This document shows, piece by piece, positions 37,194-46,489 of a stretch of 58,017 nucleotides of DNA. A program made the position numbers and the translations under genes. The notes beneath the pieces were generated by a model. The model worked only from the letters and a program-made list of their open reading frames with translations. It did no database searches and was not told the DNA's origin. The DNA is from Nostoc sp. CHAB 5836 (GTDB lineage: Bacteria > Cyanobacteriota > Cyanobacteriia > Cyanobacteriales > Nostocaceae): contig NZ_JAIVFV010000027.1 of NCBI RefSeq assembly GCF_020829445.1, positions 1-58,017 on the forward strand, in the 5' to 3' direction. Each line of letters begins with the position of its first letter. The first letter of the stretch is position 1.

Positions 37194-39041
37194 ATGGCAA
37201 ATTACTGGGCGATCGCGATTGGCATCAATCAATATCAGTTATTTCAACCTTTAAGTTGTGCCCAAGCGGATGCTGAGGCACTAGAAACATTTTTGGTGAC
37301 AGAGGCAGGTTTTCTCCCCAAGCACTGTCTAGTCATGACGGATACTTCGCCGCCCATTGACCATAGGTCAACTTATCCCACGAGGGAGAATATTTTGCTG
37401 CTGCTTGAGGATTTGGCAGCAACAAGTTGGCAACCGGAAGACTATCTGTGGTTATTCTTTAGCGGTTATGGAGTCAACTACAAGGGCAAAGATTACTTAA
37501 TGCCAGTAGAGGGCAATCCCGAACTTGTGCAAGAGACTGGCATAGAATTGCGATCGCTAATGCAAAGTCTGCAACTTGCTGACTTAAATGTATTGCTACT
37601 ACTCGATATCAACCGCGCTTTTGGCACCCAAGCGGATGCTCCTGTTGGTGAAGAAACAATAGAATTAGCCCAAGAACTACAACTCGCGACAATTCTTTCT
37701 TGTCAACCAGAGCAATTTTCCCATGAAACTAGCGAACTAGGTCACGGATTCTTTACAGCAGTTTTGTTAGAAGCTTTGCGTTCTGGTAATGGCAACAACT
37801 TGGCAGATTTAGAAACTTACCTAAGCCTGATCATGCCAAAATTATGTCACCACCACTGGCGTCCTGTCCAAAACCCTGCCACTATCATCCCATCAAGGCA
37901 GCAAGTAATCTTGCCAAAATTGGCAATAGAAAGCGATTTTCAATCAGAAGGGGTGATTTATCCCGAAGAATCTTTTGCTGTTGCCCTTGCAGCTCCTCCC
38001 CTCGACGATTACCCTAAAAATTCAGCAGAACGGGGCAGATGGAGAGAAGCTACTGTGAACTCCTCCCAACAGACGAAGGGTCAAAAAGTCCAGGAGTCAG
38101 GTAGCGGCTTAGTTTCTCAACCAATGCCGGAAACTTCCTTGGGAGTCAATACCAGAGCAAGATTTATTCCCAATTCCTCCCAAGGCTATGTCTCGCGATT
38201 GCCAGCGAATCAGCCAAGTATCCCTTTTTGGAAACAGTTTATCTTATGGGGCGGAGGCAGCTTGCTAGTAGCTGGTTTAATCGCCGTAGTTTTTCTGCGT
38301 AATCAAGAAACTTTTAGAATTAAGCAAATATCAAGCACATCACCCAATGCTAATGTTAGCGATGTCTACGACGGGCTACGCCTACGCACTCCACCAATTA
38401 GACTCAACAACCAATCTAGCGCTCAAATCGCCTCTAGTTCTCAGTGGAAAAAGCGAAATCAAGCAGTATTAGACCTAGCGAAAATGTCGCTCAGACAAAC
38501 TCAGGCTAGCGATTTGAGCATGGCGATCGCCACAGCCCGGAAAATTCGACCCGGTGAACCACTCTACGAACAAGCTCAAGAGAATATTAAGATTTGGAGT
38601 CAGATGATTTTAGATTTAGCAGAGGGTCGTGCTAAACAAAGACAGTATGCAAGCGCTATTGCTGCTGCTCGATTAATTACCAAAGATGAAGCCCCCTACG
38701 CGAAAGCACAAGCAGCAATTAACTTGTGGCGCCTAGAGGGCAAGCAATATGTGAGTAACAAAACTCTTTTAGATGCAGCTAATGCCTTAATTAAATCTGG
38801 ACAGGCATCTACCTACAATCGGGCGATCGAAGTTGCCAAAAAAGTACCAGCAGGTCAACCAGGCTTCGATACTGCTCAAAAATCGATCAATAACTGGAGT
38901 GAGAAAATTTTAGACCTGGCCAAGCGTCGCGCCACCGAAGGAGAACGTAATGCCGCAATTGCGACTGCTGCTTTAGTGCCAGAAGAGACAGCCGCTTATG
39001 AAGATGCTCAGGATGCTATCCAAAAATGGCAAAAAAAATAG
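37194..39041 (+). CDS. Caspase-family pseudo-protease (pseudo-orthocaspase) with membrane anchor
   Basis: 615 residues. An N-terminal caspase p20-like domain (1-240) begins YWAIAIGINQYQLFQPLSCA. The catalytic His position is Tyr92 (FFSGYGVNYKGKDYLMP, normally SGHG) and the catalytic Cys position is Asn140 (LLLLDINRAFG, normally DSCHSG). It is therefore not expected to cleave peptides. One membrane helix (about 350-367) leads to a C-terminal helical region with repeated ATARKIRPGEPLYEQAQENI-like units of about 45 residues. Such dead caspase homologues are known in cyanobacteria and may act as binding scaffolds. Residues about 389-399 come from a dispersed repeat. Confidence 0.88.
   Translation: MANYWAIAIGINQYQLFQPLSCAQADAEALETFLVTEAGFLPKHCLVMTDTSPPIDHRSTYPTRENILLLLEDLAATSWQPEDYLWLFFSGYGVNYKGKDYLMPVEGNPELVQETGIELRSLMQSLQLADLNVLLLLDINRAFGTQADAPVGEETIELAQELQLATILSCQPEQFSHETSELGHGFFTAVLLEALRSGNGNNLADLETYLSLIMPKLCHHHWRPVQNPATIIPSRQQVILPKLAIESDFQSEGVIYPEESFAVALAAPPLDDYPKNSAERGRWREATVNSSQQTKGQKVQESGSGLVSQPMPETSLGVNTRARFIPNSSQGYVSRLPANQPSIPFWKQFILWGGGSLLVAGLIAVVFLRNQETFRIKQISSTSPNANVSDVYDGLRLRTPPIRLNNQSSAQIASSSQWKKRNQAVLDLAKMSLRQTQASDLSMAIATARKIRPGEPLYEQAQENIKIWSQMILDLAEGRAKQRQYASAIAAARLITKDEAPYAKAQAAINLWRLEGKQYVSNKTLLDAANALIKSGQASTYNRAIEVAKKVPAGQPGFDTAQKSINNWSEKILDLAKRRATEGERNAAIATAALVPEETAAYEDAQDAIQKWQKK
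38359..38388 (+). repeat. Dispersed repeat inside a coding sequence
   Basis: GCGATGTCTACGACGGGCTA plus CGCCTACGCA, the core also present at 21290-21319 and 5186-5207 (inverted). Here it is read in frame as SDVYDGLRLRT within the linker after the membrane helix. Confidence 0.8.
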
Positions 39042-39218
39042 TAATAAATAGTTAGGAGTTAGGAGTTAGGAGTTAGGAGTTAGGAGTTAGGAGTTAGGAG
39101 TTAGGAGTTAGGAGTTAGGAGTTAAGAGTTAGGAGTTAGGGGTTAGGAGTTAGGAGTTAGGAGTTAGGGGTTTTAATTCCTCACTCCTGACTCCTCACTT
39201 TTTCCTCAGTAATCAGTA
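39042..39218. repeat. GTTAGGA heptamer array between convergent genes
   Basis: About sixteen GTTAGGA heptamers (39047-39168), with a few variants, are followed by CTCACTCCTGACTCCTCAC (39182-39200) in the opposite sense. The two genes converge on it. Confidence 0.85.
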
Positions 39219-39596
39219 TTAGCAGTACTGTGATACATCTTCGCCACATTCATCGGCTAGATAGCACATCGCTCGGAAACGTAAACCAACCACTTCTTCA
39301 TATAAGGGGTTGAGCTTGCACATGGGTGGAATGTGAAAGAGGGTTCTCCCAAATAATTTGACATCGCGCTCAAAGGGACACTGAGATGGAATCAGTTTGC
39401 ACAAGCGGTGAGCTAGTTGGCGATCGCGGACTTGAATATTTTCTAGCCGTTGCCGTATGGGTTGGAGAATATCCCAGTAAGGCTTAGAAGTAGAACGGTC
39501 TAGCTGGGTTGCTTTCTGGTCAATAGTCTCTGGTTGATTGATTGATACCCAGCTTGCCAGAAAAATCTTTTTTGTGGTATTGTCGAATACCTTCAT
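39219..39596 (-). CDS. Mo-dependent nitrogenase family protein
   Basis: 125 residues matching the family named Mo-dependent nitrogenase, C-terminal: YWDILQPIRQRLENIQVRDR, LAHRLCKLIPSQCPFERDVK, HIPPMCKLNPLYEEVVGLRF and a Cys-rich end (CYLADECGEDVSQYC). Several conserved cysteines suggest a metal or redox role. Despite its name it is not a nitrogenase subunit, and the function is not known. It stands alone here. Confidence 0.85.
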   Translation of the reverse strand: MKVFDNTTKKIFLASWVSINQPETIDQKATQLDRSTSKPYWDILQPIRQRLENIQVRDRQLAHRLCKLIPSQCPFERDVKLFGRTLFHIPPMCKLNPLYEEVVGLRFRAMCYLADECGEDVSQYC

Positions 39597-40274
39597 GGTT
39601 AACCCTCTGTATTATTGAGGCTATTCACCTTTTTGATGAATATATACAACGTGGCAACGAACTTTCCCGGAAAAATCGCGTCCTGACTGCGATATAATCT
39701 AATGCGTAAATAGCTACTTAAGTCAGAACTTAATTTATTACTACGTCAAGTTAATCGCAAATTTCTGGGGATCGGTAGTGTAATATTACGATCTTGTTCA
39801 TAACTTGACATAGTTTAAATTTTAATAAAGACATCCGTCCTTGGATAGGTTTTAGTGTAACATTTACAATTCTTAATATAAGCTATTTCTAAAAGTATTT
39901 TTGCTAAGTATAAAGATCAGTGATAGTCTAGTAGGCGTTTTTGCTCTCGTGTACGTCACCTGGAAATATGGTGCGTCACGGTTAAATTAGGCTTTCTCAA
40001 ACCCTCAAATTCCTACACAGCCGTAACACACTCTACTTAATATTTACTTTATAAATAGGCTCTAAAGCATTCTGTAATGCCGTAGACTGAAGATATTCCC
40101 TAAGTCAAATAGAGCTGATAAGCAAGAGATTAAAATAATTCGTAATTCATAATTAAGTTTTGCAACGGGGATTTAGAAAGAGCCACAAAACTTGCCGCTT
40201 GTTAGTTGCTCTTTACTTAAACCCCCAAAATTTATTAAACTCAGAGACTTATGAAAAATATTAACTTCAACAAT
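39597..40274. other. Intergenic region with one dispersed repeat
   Basis: 678 bp without a gene. The stretch 39950-40060 is the reverse complement of a repeat at 57368-57475 (shared AATTTGAGGGTTTGAGA and TTATAAAGTAAATATTAAG, allowing mismatches). The rest is AT-rich with nothing recognised. Confidence 0.6.
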
Positions 40275-40835
40275 TTAAGCTAAAAGTATCTGCTGAACGG
40301 TCAGGGTTAATTCTGGAAATATTTGAGAAACAATCTGTTGGTTTCCAGCAAACACAAATTGCTTGTAATTGCCCTGGTCTAATAAACACACCGTTACCTT
40401 ATTTTCCAGAGGGTCAACAATCCAATATTCGACCACACCTATAGCTGCATACTCAGAGGTTTTTTGATTATAGTCCCGATCAACAGATTCAAGACTAACC
40501 ACCTCAACTAAAAGCGGTGGGGCAGTCTTAAGAATAGCCGAAGTACTTTCAATACTTTTTGCCTGTTGGTCGGTAATTACACAAATATCAGGTCTTCTAA
40601 GTTGTTTATTGGTCAACACCTCTGTACCGTTAGGGCGCGGTTGTAAAGGCAGTCCCATTTTTTGAATTTCTAAAAAAAAGCGAACTAACAGTAGGGTGAT
40701 AATCGCCTCATGTTTGCCAGTACCAGGAGGCATTTCTACCAGCACCTCATCCTCAATTTCATAGCGCTTGTCTGTGCCATCATCAAAATTTACATACTCT
40801 TCCAGAGTATTAATTTTTATTGGTGTTTTAGTCAT
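40275..40835 (-). CDS. Uma2-family (DUF820) putative endonuclease
   Basis: 186 residues with the PD-(D/E)XK core of Uma2 proteins: YEIEDEVLVEMPPGTGKHEA, RRPDICVITDQQA, PPLLVEVVSLES and YAAIGVVEYWIVDPLENKVT. These occur in dozens of copies in Nostoc and have no agreed function. I start at the ATG at 40835; upstream codons lack family support. Confidence 0.88.
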   Translation of the reverse strand: MTKTPIKINTLEEYVNFDDGTDKRYEIEDEVLVEMPPGTGKHEAIITLLLVRFFLEIQKMGLPLQPRPNGTEVLTNKQLRRPDICVITDQQAKSIESTSAILKTAPPLLVEVVSLESVDRDYNQKTSEYAAIGVVEYWIVDPLENKVTVCLLDQGNYKQFVFAGNQQIVSQIFPELTLTVQQILLA

Positions 40836-41029
40836 AGCGATCGCCTCCAATAACTATAGGCAAATACAAACCGCCCGGCTTCTGTACCCATGATAAGAGA
40901 CTGTAACGCTTCTGGGTTAAGTCCAATACAGACCTAACCCCCAGCCCCAACCCTTGTAGCGTTGGGGAGTAATATTCAAAGCCTCTCTCCTTTTAGGAGA
41001 GAGGAATGGAAGTGAGGTCAGAGTCTATG
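40836..41029. repeat. Repeat related to the 8825 element interior
   Basis: CTAACCCCCAGCCCC and AAAGCCTCTCTCC with GGAGAGAGGAATGGAAGTGA (about 40932-41014) match the interior of the element at 8825-8981. The outer ends differ. Confidence 0.55.
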
Positions 41030-41121
41030 AGACATCTGGTGAAATTAAATATGCGTTACCCAGAACCCTTGTAGAGACGTAGCACTGCTACGTCAAAACA
41101 ATTCTTTTTCACCAGATGTCT
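41030..41121. mobile_element. 92-bp MITE-like element, copy 1
   Basis: Perfect inverted ends AGACATCTGGTGAAA and TTTCACCAGATGTCT, with an internal hairpin GACGTAGCACTGCTACGTC. Copy 2 is at 56518-56610. Non-coding. Confidence 0.85.
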
Positions 41122-41202
41122 ACTGCATATAAACCAGAAGGGCAAAGACTTTCAGAAAAACTCTGCGTCTGTGTCGCCTCTGCGTTAAATTGTTATCTAA
41201 GC

Positions 41203-42975
41203 CTACGATGCTACTTGAGCAGCAGTTCTAGTCCGCCGTCTTCTCCCATCAGCAACTTTTACAGGCGGCTCATCAGGGATTTGCATCAACAAAGTAACAG
41301 ATGGCTGACATTGCAATTCTCGACGGATGGAACGTTGCAATTCTCGTTCTAAAGTTCCTTGCAATCCACCCCAGTCTATATCTGCTGCTTGACCTTCCCC
41401 AGGGGCGAATTCTGACCAGCGCACAGTGAGGATTTCTTCAATGCGTTGTTTTAGCCAGGTTTGTAGGAGCGATCGCTCTACACTTGTCACTACACCCCGG
41501 AGGTGGATTTCTGGTTTTGCCAACAGTTTACCATTCCAATCAATGGCAGCTGCAATGGTAATAATGCCTTCTGAAGCCATGCGTTGCCGTTCTTGCAATA
41601 CTTTGGCACTGACCATACCCGAACTCGTAGTATCCACCAGTTCGATACCAGATGGCACTTTCCCAGCGACGCCAATAGCATCTTCAGTCAGTTCAACGAT
41701 ATCACCATTCTGAATAATGATCATATTTTCGGCGGGAATGCCCATACTCTGAGCCGTTTCTGCGTGCTTCACCAGCATCCGATGTTCGCCGTGAAATGGT
41801 ACAAAGAATTTCGGTCGAGTTAAGGCAATCATCAGTTTTTGTTCTTCCTGACAGCCATGACCGGAGACGTGAATCCCTTTATCCCGCCCATAGACTACTT
41901 TCGCTCCCTGAATCATCAACTTATCGATGGTGTTGACTACGGCGATCGTATTTCCGGGAATTGGGTTAGCAGAGAATACTACTGTATCTCCTTGGCGGAT
42001 TTTAATGTGAGGATGTTCTTTGTTGGCAATGCGGGTCATTGCTGCCATCGTTTCACCCTGAGACCCTGTAGTTAAAATTAAAACTTTTTCGTCAGGTAGA
42101 TTGCGGACTGCATGCAATGGTTGCAGCAGATTATCTTCACACTTGATGTAACCTAAATTGCGAGCATGAGCAATCAAGTTCAGCATGGAACGCCCTACAA
42201 CCGTCACTACACGGTTCTGCTTCTTGGCGATATCCAAAATCATGTTGATGCGATGCACACTCGAAGCAAAGGTAGTGACAAATAATCGCCCAGTAGCTTG
42301 ACTAAATACTCTCTCCAGATTGGGATAAACTGAACGCTCAGAAGGTGTAAATCCTGGCACTTCTGAGTTTGTGGAATCACTTAGTAAGCAAAGAACGCCT
42401 TTTTCACCATGTTCTGCTAGGCGTTGCAAGTCGAACTTTTCACCATCCACTGGGGTATGGTCAATTTTAAAATCCCCTGTGTGAATGACTACACCAAGGG
42501 GAGTATGAATGGCAACAGTAAAACTATCAGCGATGGAATGGGTGTTACGGATATATTCGACTAAAAAGTTTTTGCCAATCCGCACGACATCACGGGGTAG
42601 AACAGTTCTGATTTCTGTGCGATCGCGGACTCCTGCTTCTTCGAGTTTACCCTCTAGCATTGCCATTGCTAGCCTGGGGCCATAAATCACGGGGATATCA
42701 AATTGCTTGAGATGAAAAGCAATCCCGCCAATATGGTCTTCATGACCATGAGTAACAATCATCCCTTTAATTTTGTGGCGATTTTCCCGCAGATAGGTCG
42801 TATCTGGTAGAACAATATTTACTCCATGCATCGCCTCTGTGGGAAAAGCCAATCCTGCATCTAACAAGATAATTTCATCGTCATATTCAAAAAGACAGGT
42901 ATTCTTACCAATTTCATGCAACCCGCCCAAAGGAATAATTTTCAAGGCGGAATTATTAGCTTCGTTTTTAGCCAT
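41203..42975 (-). CDS. rnj: Ribonuclease J
   Basis: 590 residues. Metallo-beta-lactamase ribonuclease with endo- and 5'-exonuclease activity in RNA maturation and decay. The metal-binding motif is VTHGHEDHIGGI. Also seen are HTGDFKIDHTPVDG, LLSDSTNSEVPGFT, the beta-CASP region TTGSQGETMAAMTRI and HVSGHGCQEEQKLM. The C-terminal tail is longer and basic (RRRRTRTAAQVAS), as in cyanobacterial RNase J. Third gene of asd-dapA-rnj. Confidence 0.96.
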   Translation of the reverse strand: MAKNEANNSALKIIPLGGLHEIGKNTCLFEYDDEIILLDAGLAFPTEAMHGVNIVLPDTTYLRENRHKIKGMIVTHGHEDHIGGIAFHLKQFDIPVIYGPRLAMAMLEGKLEEAGVRDRTEIRTVLPRDVVRIGKNFLVEYIRNTHSIADSFTVAIHTPLGVVIHTGDFKIDHTPVDGEKFDLQRLAEHGEKGVLCLLSDSTNSEVPGFTPSERSVYPNLERVFSQATGRLFVTTFASSVHRINMILDIAKKQNRVVTVVGRSMLNLIAHARNLGYIKCEDNLLQPLHAVRNLPDEKVLILTTGSQGETMAAMTRIANKEHPHIKIRQGDTVVFSANPIPGNTIAVVNTIDKLMIQGAKVVYGRDKGIHVSGHGCQEEQKLMIALTRPKFFVPFHGEHRMLVKHAETAQSMGIPAENMIIIQNGDIVELTEDAIGVAGKVPSGIELVDTTSSGMVSAKVLQERQRMASEGIITIAAAIDWNGKLLAKPEIHLRGVVTSVERSLLQTWLKQRIEEILTVRWSEFAPGEGQAADIDWGGLQGTLERELQRSIRRELQCQPSVTLLMQIPDEPPVKVADGRRRRTRTAAQVAS

Positions 42976-43253
42976 TTTCTCCTTAGATTGTTACTTGTGG
43001 TTAATTAAGTTGATAGTTAACGAACTTGTATTTAAGACAACATATCTGTCTCTTAACTCAGTCCCAAAGCAATCAAGTTTTAATTGAAGATTTCAATTTT
43101 TTATTCAATAAAATCGACTGTACACTTAAGGATTCATAGTATATCTATCAGTCCTAGCACAGATTTTTAAATTGCAACTTATGAACAATTATGATCATTG
43201 TTTATATGTATGTTTGGTAAGGAGCGAACTACCAGCGCTTAACCAACTGGTGG

Positions 43254-44138
43254 CTAGATTAAACTAAGTTCTTTCAGAACCACTGCTAACTTTTGACTGA
43301 CTTCTAAATCAGCTTCACATAGCGGCGGACGAGTTGAACCAACCTCCCAACCTTGAAGTTTCAGTGCTTTTTTCACTGGAATGGGATTTGAAGTGAGAAA
43401 TAGAGCTTTAAACAACGGGAACAGTTGGAGATGAATGTCGCTTGCTACCTCAATTTTCCCTGCATTAAAAGCTTGGATCATCTGCTGTAGTTGGTTTCCT
43501 ACCAGATGAGAAGCCACACTTACCACACCCTTTGCCCCGATCGCTAACAAGGGCAAAGTCATGTAATCATCACCAGAATAGATGTGGAATTCTTTTGGTG
43601 TCAAGCGACGAATTTCACTTGCCTGATCTATATTACCAGTAGATTCTTTAATCCCGACAATATTGCTCACCTCAGCTAACCGGGCAACTGTTTCTGGCTG
43701 AAGGTTTTGTCCGGTACGACCTGGGACATTATATAACAACAACGGTAGGTCGGGACAGGCTTGTGCTATGGCCTTAAAGTGCGCTTCCAATCCTGCTTGT
43801 GGAGGTTTGTTGTAATAAGGAACAACTTGTAAGGAACCATGTACTCCTATCTTAGACGCTTTTTGGGTGGCTGCGATCGCTTCTTGGGTGGAATTGGAAC
43901 CACAACCGGCAATTACCTTGGCTTTTCCGGCCACGGACTGCAATACTTCCACAAACAACTGGTATTCTTCATCCCAACTAAGCGTCGGGGATTCTCCTGT
44001 TGTGCCGCACATCACCAATGTATCTGTACCATTGTTAGCTAGATGCGCCGCCAGTTCTGCCGCTAAATCATAGTTGACACTACCATCTACTTTAAATGGC
44101 GTAATCATCGCGGTTAAAACATTGCCAAAATCTCCCAC
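43254..44138 (-). CDS. dapA: 4-hydroxy-tetrahydrodipicolinate synthase
   Basis: 294 residues. Condenses pyruvate and aspartate semialdehyde at the start of the lysine/diaminopimelate branch. Seen: [20 protein letters not shown], the GTTGESPTL motif, the Tyr in [11 protein letters not shown] and the Schiff-base Lys in [10 protein letters not shown]. It lies between asd and rnj, 155 bp after asd with heptamer repeats in between. Confidence 0.97.
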   Translation of the reverse strand: MGDFGNVLTAMITPFKVDGSVNYDLAAELAAHLANNGTDTLVMCGTTGESPTLSWDEEYQLFVEVLQSVAGKAKVIAGCGSNSTQEAIAATQKASKIGVHGSLQVVPYYNKPPQAGLEAHFKAIAQACPDLPLLLYNVPGRTGQNLQPETVARLAEVSNIVGIKESTGNIDQASEIRRLTPKEFHIYSGDDYMTLPLLAIGAKGVVSVASHLVGNQLQQMIQAFNAGKIEVASDIHLQLFPLFKALFLTSNPIPVKKALKLQGWEVGSTRPPLCEADLEVSQKLAVVLKELSLI

Positions 44139-44209
44139 CCTTTTTTCACTCCTGATGACCCATGTTTTTGTATCTTGGTGGTTTTCTATTGTAATAACCT
44201 ATCTGCAAA

Positions 44210-44312
44210 TTGCTTTCAAGTGTCCTTTGTCATTTGTCCTTTGTCATTTGTCCTTTGTTAGTTAACCAATGACTAATGACCAATGACCAATGACTAATGA
44301 CTAATAGCTAAT
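44210..44312. repeat. Heptamer array between asd and dapA
   Basis: TCCTTTGTCATTTG units (about 44219-44258) followed by AATGACT/AATGACC heptamers (44267-44312). The last ones overlap the final codons of asd (ending ALAISH). Confidence 0.75.
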
Positions 44313-45331
44313 GGTTTGAGTAGATTTTTCTCTATTAACAACTCGGCTATTTGTACCGCATTCAATGCTGCGCCTTTGCGAATTTGGTCGCCACATAACC
44401 ATAATTCCAAGCCACAAGGATGGGAAATATCCTGACGAATTCTTCCCACTAGAACTTCATCTCGACCTGTTGCTTCAATAGGCATCGGAAAATGATTTGT
44501 TCCCCAATCTTCGACCAATTTTACTCCAGGGGAGGAATTTAAAATTTCTCTGGCTTCCTTTGCACTAAAGGGAGTTTCAAATTCTAAATTAATGGCTTCT
44601 GAGTGGGCACGGAGTACGGGAACCCGTATACAGGTCGCAGTGATTCTGATTTGCTGCGTGCCAAATATTTTTCGGGTTTCGTTGACCATTTTCATTTCTT
44701 CCTCACAATAACCCAAATCGTTTAATGGGGAGTTATGTGGGAATAAATTAAATGCCAATGGGTAAGGCAATATTTCGGCAAGTGGTGGCTGTCCTTGTAG
44801 TATAGCGCTTGTTTGAGTTTTCACTTCTGCCATTGCTCTAGCACCAGCACCACTAGCAGATTGGTAGGTTGCAGCCACAATGCGTTGCACTGGTTTAATT
44901 TTATGCAATGGCCATACTGCTACAGCCATTAAAATTGTTGTGCAATTGGGGTTAGCAATAATGCCTTGGTGATTAGCTGCGGCTAGTGGATTCACTTCTG
45001 GCACTACTAAGGGAACTTCCGGGTTCATCCGAAAGGCGCTGGAGTTGTCAATTACCACTGCGCCCTTTTCGACGGCAATTGCTGCCCAAGTTTTGGATGT
45101 GGAACCACCTGCACTAGCAAGTACTATATCAACGTTTTCAAAGGCGCGATCGCAAACTTGCTCTACTGGTATATTTTCACCTTTAAACTGTAGCGATCGC
45201 CCGACACTCCGCTCTGATGCCAATAACTTTAAGTCAGCAACCGCAAAATTACGGCTTTCTAATAATTCCAGCAACTCAGTACCAACTGCACCAGTTGCTC
45301 CCAAAATAGCTACACGATAGGATTTCGACAA
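44294..45331 (-). CDS. asd: Aspartate-semialdehyde dehydrogenase
   Basis: 345 residues. Reduces aspartyl phosphate to the semialdehyde, feeding dapA next door. Seen: YRVAILGATGAVGTELLELL, the catalytic Cys in IIANPNCTTI and ISATC-like RITATCIRVPVLRAHSEAIN. I choose the TTG at 45331 because AGGAGG lies 7 nt before it, and the product then starts MSKSYRVAILG as in the family. Longer starts would swallow the ribosome binding site. The 3' end reaches into heptamer repeats. Confidence 0.95.
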   Translation of the reverse strand: MSKSYRVAILGATGAVGTELLELLESRNFAVADLKLLASERSVGRSLQFKGENIPVEQVCDRAFENVDIVLASAGGSTSKTWAAIAVEKGAVVIDNSSAFRMNPEVPLVVPEVNPLAAANHQGIIANPNCTTILMAVAVWPLHKIKPVQRIVAATYQSASGAGARAMAEVKTQTSAILQGQPPLAEILPYPLAFNLFPHNSPLNDLGYCEEEMKMVNETRKIFGTQQIRITATCIRVPVLRAHSEAINLEFETPFSAKEAREILNSSPGVKLVEDWGTNHFPMPIEATGRDEVLVGRIRQDISHPCGLELWLCGDQIRKGAALNAVQIAELLIEKNLLKPLAISH

Positions 45332-45364
45332 ACTTGCTTCCTCCTTTAAGAGACTTACCTGCAA

Positions 45365-46489
45365 TTTCTTGGAACCATTGACAATTTACTTATATTAAAT
45401 AGCGATCGCAGTCTGGAAATACATTTTGAATAGGTTTAGATTTTTCTCTAATTTAGTCGATCTTTATAGACCTAATATATTTATTTTTTTGGCTATTTTA
45501 AGTTAAGTGATGTTGCATTCTACAACAATGGCTATCTGATTTTTCCATCGATTTAAACTATACATTATTATACAAGAAATCGCCATTTAGCAGAAAAATG
45601 TACATATCTGCACTTAAATGTTTAACACCCGTCCCAGCAATGTGAACAATCGTCTTGGTTGCAAACTTGTTTACCAAGATGATGAATATACTAGGATGGA
45701 AATGCATAAAACCAGCACAGCATAAAACTGAGCTATGCGGTTACTTATATAGATCCGCTCTCGTACCACAAGTTAATAATAGCTAGACTCAATACTATAA
45801 CTTTAACTTGGGGGTACTAACCCAAGGCTATTTCATTCTAGACATAAAACACCCGGAACTTCAGTTTCGGGGTAATATACTTTGCGCGGGCATAACTTGA
45901 GCTAAACCTGATTCATTTTGGATTTTAAATTTTAGGTTTTAGATTTGGGATTGGGTCTTGTGTTGCGGGAACAAAGCGCAGTTTATGCCAGTGTGTAGTA
46001 TAGTTAAAGTCCCTTCAAACGGACTTTAACCTTTTCTCAGTCGTCTTGAGACGACTTTGGCTATTAGACTCAGAATTCATTCTGAGGCGGGCTAGATGAG
46101 AATGAAATAGCCCTGGGTACTAACCACTCGCTGAGAACCAGGATATCACGGCCTTAGCCCACTGAATAATTAATTCCTAAGTTTCGGAGGGAATGGGGAG
46201 TGGGGATGAGGGGACAAGGGGGAATTATTGAACAAGTCTCTTCCTTGTCTCTTTTCCATCCCCAATGCCCCATTAACCAAATTGTGATCAAGGTAAAATG
46301 TCAAGTCCTTGGTCATTGGCAGTAAACTGGATCTTTGCCCCAGGACAAACATCCATCCTTGGATGTCATCAGACCTTTTGGCAAACTCCCATTGCCCCTA
46401 AGAGACATCAAGCCATAAACGCAAACAATTATTTGATTGCGTCTTGTGTGTACTCGGAGTATAAAATACCAGAAAACTAGAGACGAAGC
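45365..46489. other. 1.1-kb intergenic region upstream of tig
   Basis: No gene recognised. It contains a TTTTGGATTTTAAATTTTAG repeat (45918-45955) and paired hairpins AGTCCCTTCAAACGGACT and AGTCGTCTTGAGACGACT (46009-46055). It also has inverted blocks GGCTATTTCATTCT (45828-45841) and AGAATGAAATAGCC (46098-46111), which may be ends of a larger non-coding element. A GGGGAGT tract lies near 46190. Confidence 0.5.

Noticed and set aside
37194..38000. Active metacaspase
   Set aside because: Neither the catalytic His nor the Cys is present at the aligned positions (Tyr92, Asn140).
39042..39218. Heptamer array as CRISPR or as a telomere-like repeat
   Set aside because: Same heptamer family as other junctions; no spacers and no sign of a replicon end.
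39219..39596. True nitrogenase structural gene
   Set aside because: The protein is only 125 residues and matches just the small family carrying that name; no other nif gene is in the window.
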